Source: Liolophura sinensis | Taxonomy: Eukaryota > Mollusca > Polyplacophora > Chitonida > Chitonidae | Direction of reading: 5' to 3' | Assembly: GCF_032854445.1 (NCBI RefSeq) | Contig: NC_088306.1 | Coordinates: 23,097,764 to 23,161,763, forward strand | DNA length: 64,000 bases | In this document: positions 31,979-41,245 of the stretch, one piece after another | Numbering within the stretch: the first letter of the stretch is position 1 | Layout: each line of letters begins with the position of its first letter | The notes under the pieces: model-generated | Told to the model about the DNA's origin: nothing | The model's database searches: none | What the model saw: the letters and a program-made list of their open reading frames with translations, nothing else | Made by a program: the position numbers and the translations under genes

Positions 31979-33253
31979 ATGTATGCATACGGACGCAGGC
32001 TAAACCCCTTCAGAACACTCCGTAAGCCTCTCGGGGTACAAGGTGAACGGCAGTCCGTGGTCGTCACCAATAACCCGAGTACGATCGACCAGAATCAACA
32101 ACTCTTGGTCCGCTTCCCTAACATCGGCACAAATGACGTCATTGTGCCCGGTACCGTGCGCTTGGCCTTCTCGATCACGATTAATTCATCCGACCCGAAC
32201 GCCACAGTGATTGGGAATCTCGGACGCGCAGTAGTCAAGAAAACCACTATCAGAATCAGCGGGAATGAGGTAATGTCCATCGACGACTCTGATGTGTTTC
32301 ATTGCTACGGCGACTTATGGCTGACCAAAAACGAACGGCAGAATGCGGCCTACGAAGGCATAGGCAGCGAAAACATGCTTAAACTTCGAGTCGGAGCCGA
32401 GGACGCAAGTGACGACGATGCTGGAGAAAATGCCATCGCTCACGCCTTTGGCAACCGGTTCCACATCCCGCTAGACTTTGAGCTTCTAGATAGCCACATG
32501 CCATTCTACCAGAGTGCCTTGGCCGACCGACTGGAGTACGAACTGACGTTCAACGATTACGACCGGGTCATAAAGACAACAGACGATGCCGACGCGACTT
32601 ACACCATCGACAACATCAGCCTGGAGTTCGATATGGTCACCGAAGAGGAGCTCGCTAGACAGATCCGCACCCAGTTTGCCGGGGGCGTCTCCATACTGTA
32701 TGATCGCGTCCTCCGCCTCCGAAAGTTTGTGAAGGACAAGCCTGATACTCTCTGGAACATAAACCTGAACACGCCTGCAATAGCAATGAAGGGCATCCTC
32801 ATGCTGTTTGAGACTAAAGGAACCACGTCGGAATCCTTCTACAACCCGAAGATCACCAAAGTAGAAGTCACAATAGAAGGTGTCCCCAATCAGCTGTACA
32901 GCCGGGGCATGCGGGCGTACCAGCAATGGGGCGAGGTCCAGATGTTTTTCGCCAGCTCACCCCTACAGAAGCGGGACCCTGAGGTGGCCAGGGTCGTAGA
33001 AGACTTAGGCCTGGCAAACGTCTCCCTGGAAGAGTTCTTGACGCACAAGCACGCCTTCTGGCTTGACCTTCGGCCAAGCGACGATGGCAAGCTGCATGGC
33101 AGTGGGAGGCGCGTTCTGAACGCCAGCGAGGGGATTACGATACAGGTGACAAAAGAGAGAGAAGATCCCGGCGTGTTAAACGTATATCTGTATGTGATCA
33201 TGGACGCAAACCTGCACATCCAGGATGGTAGATTCGTTAGAGCGCTTTACTGA
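31979..33253 (+). CDS. MCP: Maverick major capsid protein, 424 aa, intact
   Basis: An uninterrupted frame matching the double jelly-roll major capsid family of Polintons, often annotated in animal genomes as 'F54H12.2-like'. Family-type stretches include QLLVRFPNIGTNDVIVPGTV near residue 42, the polar strand region NLGRAVVKKTTIRISGNEV near 80, MPFYQSALADRLEYELTFND near 176, and PGVLNVYLYVIMDANLHI near 400. Length is close to the usual 400-450 aa. It forms the hexameric shell of the predicted virion. The start is the first ATG after the palindromic divergent region. The 3' end overlaps the ATPase start by 29 nt in another frame. No stop or frameshift, in contrast with most neighbours. No toxin or entry domain is seen in it. 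Confidence 0.92.
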   Translation: MYAYGRRLNPFRTLRKPLGVQGERQSVVVTNNPSTIDQNQQLLVRFPNIGTNDVIVPGTVRLAFSITINSSDPNATVIGNLGRAVVKKTTIRISGNEVMSIDDSDVFHCYGDLWLTKNERQNAAYEGIGSENMLKLRVGAEDASDDDAGENAIAHAFGNRFHIPLDFELLDSHMPFYQSALADRLEYELTFNDYDRVIKTTDDADATYTIDNISLEFDMVTEEELARQIRTQFAGGVSILYDRVLRLRKFVKDKPDTLWNINLNTPAIAMKGILMLFETKGTTSESFYNPKITKVEVTIEGVPNQLYSRGMRAYQQWGEVQMFFASSPLQKRDPEVARVVEDLGLANVSLEEFLTHKHAFWLDLRPSDDGKLHGSGRRVLNASEGITIQVTKEREDPGVLNVYLYVIMDANLHIQDGRFVRALY

Positions 33254-33872
33254 TGACGCCCACTGCGCGATTATCTGTGGGCAGACGAACTGCGGCAAAA
33301 CAGTCTTCGTGCTGGACCTACTTGAGGGCCCTTTCCGCGGTTTCTTTCATCACATTGTGATCCTGTGCCCCACTCTTAAGCATAACGAGGCGTACCGGCG
33401 GCAATGGATACTGTCTGACCCTGAGGTCCATTGTTTTGACCCCAGCGAGCGGCTCAACGACTGTCTGAGAGCTTTCTACAGATTGTTCGAGGGGGAGACC
33501 ACCCTATACATCATCGATGATTGTAGCGCATTGGAGGCGATAAAGAAGAAACAAAAAATGCTGTCATTCATGGCTTTCTCGGGCCGTCATGCAAAGCAAA
33601 GCGCCTGGGTCCTCACTCAGAAATACATCGCCGCCCTCAAAGACTTTCGCGAGCAGACAAGGTGGGTGGCTTTATTCCAATGCAAAGATCTGCACTCGTT
33701 TGACGAATGCCTGGAGGAGAACCACATCATTGAGGCAGAGAGCGAAAAGGCAGAGGTTCGACAGAAGCTCAAGAACAATCTGTTACGGAATCGCAAAACT
33801 CACCAAGTAATCCGAACTGACTGTGCCGGGCTCGCCATCGAGCTTCTCGCCGTATGGCAGGCACGATCTTAG
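33225..33872 (+). CDS. ATP: Maverick genome-packaging ATPase, 215 aa, intact
   Basis: FtsK/HerA-type (A32-like) packaging ATPase. Walker A is GQTNCGKT at residues 19-26, Walker B is LYIIDD at 94-99, followed by CSALEAI, and a sensor-like TQ within WVLTQKYIAALKDF near 125-140. Length is typical for Polinton ATPases. It would pump DNA into the capsid. The ATG lies 29 nt before the capsid stop, so the two are translationally close or share a transcript. The frame is complete and undamaged. Confidence 0.93.
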   Translation: MVDSLERFTDDAHCAIICGQTNCGKTVFVLDLLEGPFRGFFHHIVILCPTLKHNEAYRRQWILSDPEVHCFDPSERLNDCLRAFYRLFEGETTLYIIDDCSALEAIKKKQKMLSFMAFSGRHAKQSAWVLTQKYIAALKDFREQTRWVALFQCKDLHSFDECLEENHIIEAESEKAEVRQKLKNNLLRNRKTHQVIRTDCAGLAIELLAVWQARS

Positions 33873-33958
33873 TAGTGAGGTGGTTCTGCGCACGCAAATA
33901 CGCCGCGATGATTAACATCTTTTTCGTCGCAAATCTGTTAGAGGGCTGCTAGAATACC

Positions 33959-34366
33959 TTGATGACATGGCTAGTAAGGTTTTTTGCTCATCTGGCAAAT
34001 ATCTACTGCAGCCCTCGTGGGTACTGGAAGGGCTGCGCGGCCATCCAGAAACTTGCCACTGCGGCTAAAGTCTCCGAAGATGTGGTCCGGGCCTGGCTGG
34101 AAAAGCAGGCTATCTGGCAGATATACTTGCCCAGTCCCAGAAAAATACCGAGGCCTATGTTCGATGTTTCCACGCCGAATGACATCCACCAAGCCGATCT
34201 TTTATTTCTACCACATGATCGTCGAGGCCGGACGCTGTATAAGTACGCGCTGACAGTTGTTGATGTCGCTTCTCGCTACAAGGAGGCGGAACCTCTGGCT
34301 ATTAAAGATTCCAAAGAAGTGGCTGATGCTCTCTCTCGCATTTACAAGCGGGGACCCCTGAGATAG
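33959..34366 (+). pseudogene. INT: Maverick retroviral-type integrase, 3'-truncated
   Basis: 135 codons. An N-terminal helical region (KLATAAKVSEDVVRAWLEKQ, 31-50) leads to the start of the RNase H-fold core: first catalytic Asp at 80 (HQADLLFLPHD), then TVVDVASRYKEAEPL. Sequence similarity ends at KRGPL near 34362, before the second catalytic Asp and the Glu, so it cannot be active. The normal family length is roughly twice this. The break joins directly to the truncated 3' end of the polymerase gene on the opposite strand. Confidence 0.85.
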
Positions 34367-36594
34367 CCGTAGAGCTCCAGCTCTACCCCGGTCTTCTTGA
34401 ACAGCGCATCCCACGAGAGACCTGGGCTCGTAAAGTAGTGAGCTGGGTCCAATCCATACTGCCGTAAACAAGTCTTCCGGAAAGCCTCAAACACATCAGC
34501 CAACAGGAGCACGTCTGTGCGGCAGTAAAGGCCTGTGTAGTCTTCCAGATTGGTACAGTCAAATACCTTCCATACCTGTTGAGCGTGGATGTAGTCCACA
34601 TCGCTAATGCCTGAGACTTTGAGCTTACTGTAGAAAGCCTCTTTGGGTGGGAGGCTGGACTCGTCGAAGCGCTCCCAGGAGTCCATATACTCATAGGGGT
34701 AGACACCCTTGCGCATGAGTAACTTACGTTTTTCTTCGGCAGGCTCATACCGGGCTGTGATGTGGAAAGCCTCAGGTTTGTTGGCCTCTGCCAGATTGTC
34801 AAGGGAAGTCGGTAAGAATTGAACGCTGTCGATGAAGCGGAGCTGCCCCAGCGAGAAGGAGATGTACTTTTCCGTGTTGTTGGGGATGCAGGAGATGCGG
34901 CGCTCCACCTTACTTATGGCTTGCATCAGGAGGTGCCCGTCGTAGCCCCGTAGGTTGTGGAAGACTACTGGTATGGCTGTCTTGGGACCCAGCCGCAACT
35001 TTAGGTTGCATGCGTTATGGGCCGCGCCTCTGTACTTGCCGGTGATATGGCAGTGATCGCGCACAGAATCGGCGCCTAGAGGCTTCTCACACACGTGACA
35101 GATTGCGGCGTTGTTGTGGGCCTGCCAGCCCTGGGGAGTCATCCTCATGGCTATAGGTTTAGCTAGAATATTTTGGATTTCCCGCTTCTCTGAGGAAGTG
35201 TTCCGTCGCGTCAGAGCCTCTCTATTCCACGGGGTGTTTTGTGCGGCCGTCGCAACGCACCACAACATAGCAGTAACGGCAGGGCTCGTGGTGCTGAGTC
35301 TTTTGAGTGCTGCTCTCTGTAGGGCTTCGCGGTGGGCCTTCAACCCTTTTGGTCAGAGCCTCGAAGTCGGCATATATGATGAACGGAGCCGGTAGCTGTT
35401 TGTGGTGGTTCTGGAAGGTGAACTTGTTTTTCACCTCCTGGGGCATTTCCACCCTCACCGCCGTCTGGCCAATCCCTCGGCATTCCGGCTTATGCGCCTC
35501 GAGCAGGTCCTCCCTTGTGTAGCCGTGTAAGCAGCGCTCGCAGAAGTGTTTGCGATTTGGCGCCTTACTTTCTTGGCATAGGAGCCGATTGAGGTCTTTT
35601 ATCCACGTATAATGGAATTTACCTGCCTTCTCAATCAGCAGCAGATTGATTCGGGGCGTATCGCCGGGCTGCTTGCTGAGGCGGTGCACGATCACGCCCT
35701 TGTCCCACCCGAACACGTTGATGGCGAGGTCGTTCTTTTCCTCCACTTTAGGGATCTGAGAGATGGGTGTGGGGGCGTCGATCCCAGCAAAGTCAAGACT
35801 ATCACTGGGAGGATACTTTGCTGGTCTCTGAGGGTCCCGGGCGGCTGGAAATAAGGCAGACCGGAGTGCCCGTCGGAGGCAATCGTCGTCTTTGTTCTTC
35901 ACGTTGATGACTGCTTTCTTGTTACTCACAGCTGCAGGTAGGGGGATGTAGGACCCGCCTCTCAGCGGCTGATACCTTGCAATGTAAAGCCAGAGTGTTT
36001 GCAGTTCTGACCCCCGCTGTGTCCATTTTTCTAGCGCCTCCTGGATGGTGGGGAAGACCTTATCCAGAGCCCCGTCAATGTCACCGACCTCTAGGAGGGC
36101 CTCCTGTTTGCTGTGGAGTACTGGGCTGGTATACTCTTCACTGCCATCGGCGTGGGCCTTTCGCAGCTGAACCCTGAGGCCTAGTTGGAACTTAACCCCG
36201 TCGAGTGCCAGGATCTCTTCTTCTAGCGTCTGGCGAAGGCTACGGGGTCCGTCCAAACACCTTGGGGTGCGTCCATCTGCCAGACCCGGAGGAGATTCCT
36301 TATGGCCCTGCCGGTGTTAATGAATTCTAGTTTCTTTTCACCCTGTATTCCACCTAGCAATTCATCCAACTCCTCGTTACTGAGGAAGTTCTTGTTGTCT
36401 TGCTTCAACTCCTCGTTTTTTCGGGAGTTCTTGCTGTCTTGCAACCGCTTCCACTCAGCTACAGCCGTTTTATGCCTGTCGAGGATCCCCTGCAGTTCTT
36501 CCAAGGCATTGCGGGACCGAAGGTACTTGGGCCGCACACCTAGGAGCGTCTCAAACTCCTCCCGTTGTGCTCGCGCTTTTTGATGGTGCCTCAT
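34342..36594 (-). pseudogene. POLB: Maverick protein-primed type-B DNA polymerase, truncated
   Basis: Three frames in order on the minus strand: 36594-36223 (coiled N-terminus), 36256-35222, and 35343-34342. They are separated by a frameshift near 36235, a TAG at 35222-35224 and a frameshift near 35180. Visible: a zinc-finger-like FCERCLHGYTREDLLEAHKPE, exonuclease motif I IIYADFEAL, an endonuclease VII-like CHVCEKPL...DHCH..GKYRGAAH..CN insertion, exo II VVFHNLRGYDGHLL and exo III YCRTDVLLLADVF. Similarity stops at KKTGVELEL near 34372. The polymerase (palm) motifs A, B and C are gone, so it cannot replicate DNA. Confidence 0.88.
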
Positions 36595-36883
36595 TGTACG
36601 CGCCGTATGCCTAGTGGCGATGCCTCACTAATATGAAATTTCGATAGCCGCCAGCTGTTTGTACTCGCCGTTGTGCAATATCGTCGTATGCCTAGTGGTG
36701 GTGTCTCTCTAATATGAACTTTTAGCTGCCAGCCGTTTAAACTCGTCCAAGAAAGCCTTGCGCCTCCGCTGCCTTTCACGCGTCTGGACATTATGATATC
36801 CACAGGCCCCGCAAAGCCGAAATTGGTTTTTAACGCCCCGACCACGGCGAATACATGGCTGGCTGCCAAGACCTTGGGGGGGC
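36595..36883. other. Maverick right end with internal direct repeats
   Basis: No gene called. CGTATGCCTAGTGG..., with CTAATATGAA at the end of the block, occurs at about 36603-36640 and 36686-36720 (offset about 82 bp). A 92-codon minus frame through it reflects this duplication. The inner side of the right terminal repeat has a G run near 36876. Confidence 0.5.
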
Positions 36884-36910
36884 GCCAGAGCCTATAGTGT
36901 GTATACTACT
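36884..36910 (-). repeat. Maverick right terminal inverted repeat
   Basis: Mate of 26336-26362 with one mismatch. It ends ...GTGTATACTACT and is followed at once by the GGTTT target duplication. Confidence 0.9.
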
Positions 36911-37188
36911 GGTTTAGTTCTGCAAATGTTAATAATTAAACTTTGAAATTTAAAATTTAAAAAATTAAAATATTTTGGTTTGTATAGGTATAGCAAAACA
37001 TGCCCTGGCAGAATGATTTTTGATTTGCCCATTCAATCTACCCATTTCATTTGAATGAATGATTTCTTGTGTTACGTTGGACTGAACATCAAATATTCCT
37101 GTCTGGTAAAGTCTATGTTCGTGCCATGCCTCATTCAAAATTTACTTACTGGTAGACATTAGTCATAAACCGATATGTACATGTACAG

Positions 37189-37442
37189 CTGGAAGACGAC
37201 GGAACCCCACTCTTGGGTCAATTCTACAGTTTGCTACTGGAACAGACACAGAGCCAATCCTTGAATCTGAAAATCAGCAACCTATTGCATTTTCCTCAGG
37301 GCTTCCACTATCCATGCCAAGGGCTCAGACATGTATCTGTCAGCTCACTCTCCCTATTGAACCAGATGTTACTGCTAAAAAGGAACAGTTGTTTGCCACC
37401 TTTGACATAGCATTTGCCAATGCCTTTTTTGGTGATATGTAA
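37189..37442 (+). pseudogene. HECT-like gene, last exon
   Basis: Acceptor ACATGTACAG at 37188. Encodes NPTLGSILQFATGTDTEPIL, then LPLSMPRAQTCICQLTLPIE, and a C-terminal FATFDIAFANAFFGDM before TAA. This is the end of the HECT C-lobe; the Cys in TCICQL is where the thioester cysteine would be expected. The exon is undamaged. It lies 278 bp right of the Maverick. Confidence 0.75.
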
Positions 37443-37755
37443 CTAGTCTGTTTTATATTACTAGTGTGTTATAACATTCAGTCACAGTGCTTTTTGTAAG
37501 TTTCGCTGTGTGTGTTCTTTATCTCAGAGTAAAATTTGAATCCACTTTTGTGAGAAGTTTGTGTGTAGTCTTAATTGTGGCGGTAGCCTTTTTAAAAATT
37601 TGTTAACTGCTAATTTTTTTATTGAACGTCATCGTTTTCTAGTTTGTTTGTCAAATTAATAATTGAAAGCTTTGTTGTCACAATGTGATAATTGTGTGAA
37701 AAGTGATATTAAGATATCTTTCTTTTGAGTTGAGATTGGGTATAATCATGCTCTA

Positions 37756-37761
37756 AATAAA
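37756..37761 (+). terminator. Polyadenylation signal AATAAA of the HECT-like gene
   Basis: AATAAA 314 bp after the stop codon, in an AT-rich 3' flank, followed by a T-rich stretch. Confidence 0.55.
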
Positions 37762-38293
37762 GATTTCTACTGTTACCTTTTTATTAGGCGTTTCATGATG
37801 AGGTTATGTCAAGCCAAACAAATATTTCTTAATTTGCTTAAGATTGGTCTAATTTATATATGTCAACGACTTCAAGTTTTGCCAACAAATGCTTATTTAC
37901 CCCTGCATTTTCGGCATCATTCATCAACATGAAGGTCATTAAAAGATATAGTCACTACTTGTCAAGGATGCAGAAAGAGTGCGTGAAGAATAGTAACTTG
38001 TAGTTACATAGTTTGAAATACATGAAAATTGGTTAATTAGGTATCTTTAATTTGTGTTTTGTGTCATGTGGAATTGCCGCTATCCTTCACATCAACAACT
38101 GTATTCGTTTGACCAATTGTCGGAAGTTCAAGAACATATTAATATTCTTTTCATTTCCCAATTGTTAAAAAACGCAGAACATAAAACAAATAGAAACAAT
38201 AGACGAAATTATTTTCTATGTGATCGAAATGATCATATATTTCAAAGGAAGGAAATACTGGAAAATAGTTTTGGCCTCAGCCCTAGGCACTTG
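37762..38293. other. Intergenic DNA
   Basis: No gene recognised. The start of a 177-codon plus frame here runs antisense through the integrase pseudogene to its right and is not called. Confidence 0.4.
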
Positions 38294-38959
38294 TCATTCG
38301 ATATCCAGGTCACCAAAGACCTGGATGTGAAAGAGATTCACATTCTCTGTCCTTCCGTCAGCCCGTTTAGTGCATGGCAGACCTTTCACTCTGTGAATGC
38401 ACACAGCAAAGTGTCTACACACTACGTTTGGATTATTGTTTGGCGAAGAGGCCTCCAGCCACATCACACGCCTTCAATAGCCGTCTATAAACCCATGAAC
38501 GCAAAGGCCAAATTTCTTCAGCTTGTCCAAGCCATCTGTGTGCCAGAGGAAATTCGGTCCACTGGCAAAATATTCTCTCCTGTATAATCGTCTTTGCTGT
38601 CGCAGGCGCAAATCATCAGAATCCAGATGCCGTAGTATAACACGTACTGATTCCCTGGATATCACAAGCTTGTATTTTTGTCGTATTCTTTGACACATAG
38701 AGTGTTATGTTAGGCGCTTCCCTCTACCACTTAGCTCTCTTTCAATTACATCCATAATAACATCCGGAGCAGCTTGTCCAGAATATCGCCTAAGCCCTCT
38801 TCCTCTAAGCTTACGCTGAAGTTGTCGGTAGCCAATTTTAAAACCATGAAACAATGTCAAGAATCCTAAGATTTCTGTGTATGAAAAACCAAGATGAAAG
38901 CATGATTCTATTACTTCTCCTTTCTCTGCAAAGTCGGTATACAGTGGCAGATAATCAGT
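38294..38959 (-). pseudogene. Integrase (rve) domain protein, in-frame stops
   Basis: One minus-strand frame reads through from 38959 to 38294 apart from stops. It begins YTDFAEKGEVIESCFHLGFS with a helix-turn-helix-like FSYTEILGFLTLFHGFKIG, then a TAA near 38700. MCQRIRQKYKLVISRESVRV follows, then the integrase core start NFLWHTDGLDKLKKFGLCVH and GFIDGY. A TGA replaces the next residue, after which MWLEASSPNNNPNV and GRTENV are still visible. It matches the animal 'integrase core domain' proteins of transposon origin. The second half of the core is short and degraded. Dead copy, reading frame otherwise preserved. Confidence 0.65.
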
Positions 38960-39417
38960 GAATGTGTGACGCAGCAGCTAGGTACAAAGTCCGCAGCCAA
39001 GAGGAGAACCAGAAGTGCTTGATAAAGCGTTGCCTTTTGCAATATAGAAGAATAAAAATGATCGAATGATGTCGAGTGTACACGAATACCACATTTCTAA
39101 TAACAACGGCATAGCTAAAAGATAATCCATCAAAAATATATAAAAATACCTCTCAAGACGCTTTACATACGCATGCAGAACGACTGATGTCTGAAGGCGC
39201 ACACTGAATTAATACCTGGCATGCCTGATAAGAACGAAGTACATTTACATACAATTCAGTTCTCGCATTGACGTTGTAAAATGTTAGTTATGAGCTAAGG
39301 ATGGTTACCAAAGTCATTAAGCCGAATGTGTGACCTTGGCATGTTTCAGATAGAATCCTGAATCTCTATCATGTGAACATAATTCAACATGATAGACCTG
39401 ACACGTGCCTATTAGAC
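38960..39417. other. Intergenic DNA
   Basis: No supported feature. AT-rich with several short frames. Confidence 0.4.
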
Positions 39418-39628
39418 CACTGAGGTCACTTCAATTAAGCCCATGCTGGCGTCCTCTTTGGCCGTACGTGGAAAGATCTGCCATCTACCTTGGGATGGCC
39501 ATAGATTTCCTCCGGCTTCTACCTGGTTTCCTCCCGTCATAATGCTGGACGGCGTCATATAATATTGAAATATTCTTGAGTATGGCGTAAAAAACAGTGC
39601 AATCAAAATAAAAAAATAAAAACACACA
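39418..39628 (+). repeat. SINE family A copy
   Basis: Has the GCCGTACGTGGAAAGATCTG block, TTTCCTCCCGTCATAATGCTG core and GAAATATTCTTGAGTATGGC end with an A-rich tail followed by (CA)n. Confidence 0.8.
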
Positions 39629-40147
39629 CACAAACAAGTATACCCTGCATGTGCGTATTTATATCGGTGCGTTTGTGTATACTGAACCCCAGTTCTAAAT
39701 TTTGGGACAGATAGGCCTATTAGTGGGGTTGAAAGTAGAACATTCCATTTCTTTACCAGCCCTTTGCAAACGCAATGATATGAGTATGTTGTTTACTAGA
39801 TGGTCTAACCATATGAGAAAAAGAAACTCAATATTCTTGCTAGAATTACATACATCCTTGCTAAAATGAGCAGACCAGCCGTCCCAAATTCGAGAAGGAC
39901 TAGGATATGTGTGTGTGTGTGGATCAAGTCACGTGAACATGGCCAAGACTAACCTCAGGTCCGGGACTCATGGTATTAACTTACTTTAATTCCATGCAGG
40001 TTATGTATTTGGGGGCTGGGGAGGGGGGGGGGGGGCGCATTTTTTCTAATCCTATACAGTTGCACTAATTTCAAGCAAGACTTCGAGCCACCTCATGCCA
40101 GTAAGTCGTACAGCCATGCGTTTCCTGTGTCTCCATTAAGTTAGAGT
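39629..40147. other. Intergenic DNA with simple repeats
   Basis: Contains a (TG)n tract near 39909-39921 and a G run at 40019-40036. No gene. Confidence 0.45.
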
Positions 40148-40744
40148 TACGTAAAGCCTCGTCCAGGCTATCCGACACCACTGAACTTTTGCTGACCCAA
40201 CAAGAGTGAACAAGACGTGATGAGTAGTCTGGATGGGTTGCACAACACTCAACACTATCCAACACGATTGAATCGGACATGTGCTTGTGTACTTTTTGTC
40301 GACAAGTTGAGTGAATTTGAGTGAAAGCACTCAATCAGCGGGCGTGTAGAAATAACGTGACCATCTTAATACACATGACCTGGGCAAAATGACGGCACCA
40401 AAGGCGAAAGAGTGAAACTGATCTCAGAATGAGACAGTTTCTTTGATACAGGAGTATGAAAAATATACTTGCCCGTACAACACTCTCTTTAAAGAATACA
40501 AAAACAGGGACAAAAGAAAATCATTGTGTCTCATGCACTGGAGAGAAAGATGAAAATTTCCCTCCAATTTATCGAAAGTTTGGTGATAAACAACAGCTCA
40601 ACACACGACAACAATGTTGGACAATGTTGAACTATCTGATTTGTAGTGTGGACGGACACTCAACTTACCTCAACAGTATTCAATTTGCTGTTGAGTCAAC
40701 ACAAGTTGAACAGTGTTGGATAGTCTGGACAGGGCTTTACGCAC
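40148..40744. mobile_element. Non-autonomous TIR element (MITE-like), about 600 bp
   Basis: Ends are imperfect inverted repeats of about 55 bp: left GTAAAGCCTCGTCCAGGCTA... and right ...TAGTCTGGACAGGGCTTTAC. Subterminal CAACACTATCCAACACG-like and TGTTGGACAATGTTG-like motifs also face each other. No coding capacity for a transposase. Target duplication not resolved. Confidence 0.5.
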
Positions 40745-40936
40745 GATGTGGGGAATGTCTGAAAATTAGAAGTGCGCACTCGCCAAAAATTAGACTTGTT
40801 TATTTCGCGTAAGCTGGAAGTGGGCCTGTGATGTGCAATGTACATCCTTAGGGCAATAAAATAAACACAATGAAGTGATCATATTTAATTCCATATTAGA
40901 TGGAATAATAACACGAAAGGGAGGTTTTTCCATAGA

Positions 40937-41245
40937 ATGTGTCCGCTTGTGACCTCTCGGTTTGAGCAGCTTCCTACTAGACGGGCCGATATCCTTGTTC
41001 ACGGACTGGTCTCGGGTCATTTCTCAGTGAATTCATATTTACATAGATTCAATCAGCATGACTCAGGCCTTTGTGAGACCTGTTTAGTTGAGGATTCCAT
41101 CTCACACCTGTTATTTCATTGTAAAACGATAATGCAAGGAAACTTTTTTGCAGGACTAATTAAAGGTGGGGTCACTAACCCTTCCCTGGAAACTGTGTTC
41201 AGGTCGCTGCATAATCAAAGCCTCCAGGCTGTTGCCTCTTTTTAA
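40937..41245 (+). pseudogene. LINE ORF2 C-terminal fragment
   Basis: 102 codons ending a non-LTR retrotransposon-type reading frame. GLVSGHFSVNSYLHRFNQHD is followed by a CCHC-like knuckle (C.TCLVEDSISHLLFHC), typical of the tail after the reverse transcriptase in Jockey/RTE-like elements. The RT domain itself is absent. The 3' flank to about 41460 (ending in an AT repeat) is probably the LINE 3' UTR. Confidence 0.6.

Larger units (their letters stand above)
26336..36910. mobile_element. Maverick/Polinton, 10.6 kb, defective
   Basis: The ends are 27-bp inverted repeats beginning AGTAGTATACACACTATAGG, flanked by the 5-bp duplication GGTTT (26331-26335 and 36911-36915). It starts with AG, as usual for Polintons. 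Left to right, with strand: three minus genes (C, B, A), gene D plus, gene E minus, capsid plus, ATPase plus, integrase plus (truncated), type-B polymerase minus (truncated). No adenovirus-type cysteine protease was found; it may have lain in the deleted segment. Intact elements are typically 15-20 kb, so several kb are missing. Coding parts are GC-richer than the host flanks. Only the capsid and ATPase genes are undamaged. Confidence 0.95.
22117..37442 (+). pseudogene. HECT-domain (G2E3-like) gene, decayed, interrupted by Maverick
   Basis: Five coding segments in order give parts of a G2E3-like HECT ubiquitin ligase: 22117-22653, 23530-23868, 24719-24837, 24989-25222 and 37189-37442. HECT landmarks are FYGELAQDLGGPRREF, GLSMLQQGP, FHPKLSETGSNKRR and ILQFATGTDTEP. 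Intron phases agree for the last three exons. Damage includes an in-frame TAG at 22387, a frameshift near 23615, a TAG at 23730-23732 (unless an exon starts there), a frameshift near 25090 and a TAA at 25180-25182. A catalytic Cys region was not confirmed: the last exon has QTCICQL, a plausible site. The last intron (25223-37188) contains the whole 10.6-kb Maverick. It reads best as a pseudogene, although some breaks could be misplaced exon edges. The 5' end is not found. Confidence 0.6.

Noticed and set aside
36591-36869. 92-codon minus frame at the Maverick right end as a gene
   Set aside because: It spans an internal direct repeat near the terminus and shows no family similarity; treated as noncoding end.
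38054-38587. 177-codon plus-strand frame
   Set aside because: Mostly antisense to the integrase-domain pseudogene, which has clear protein similarity on the minus strand.
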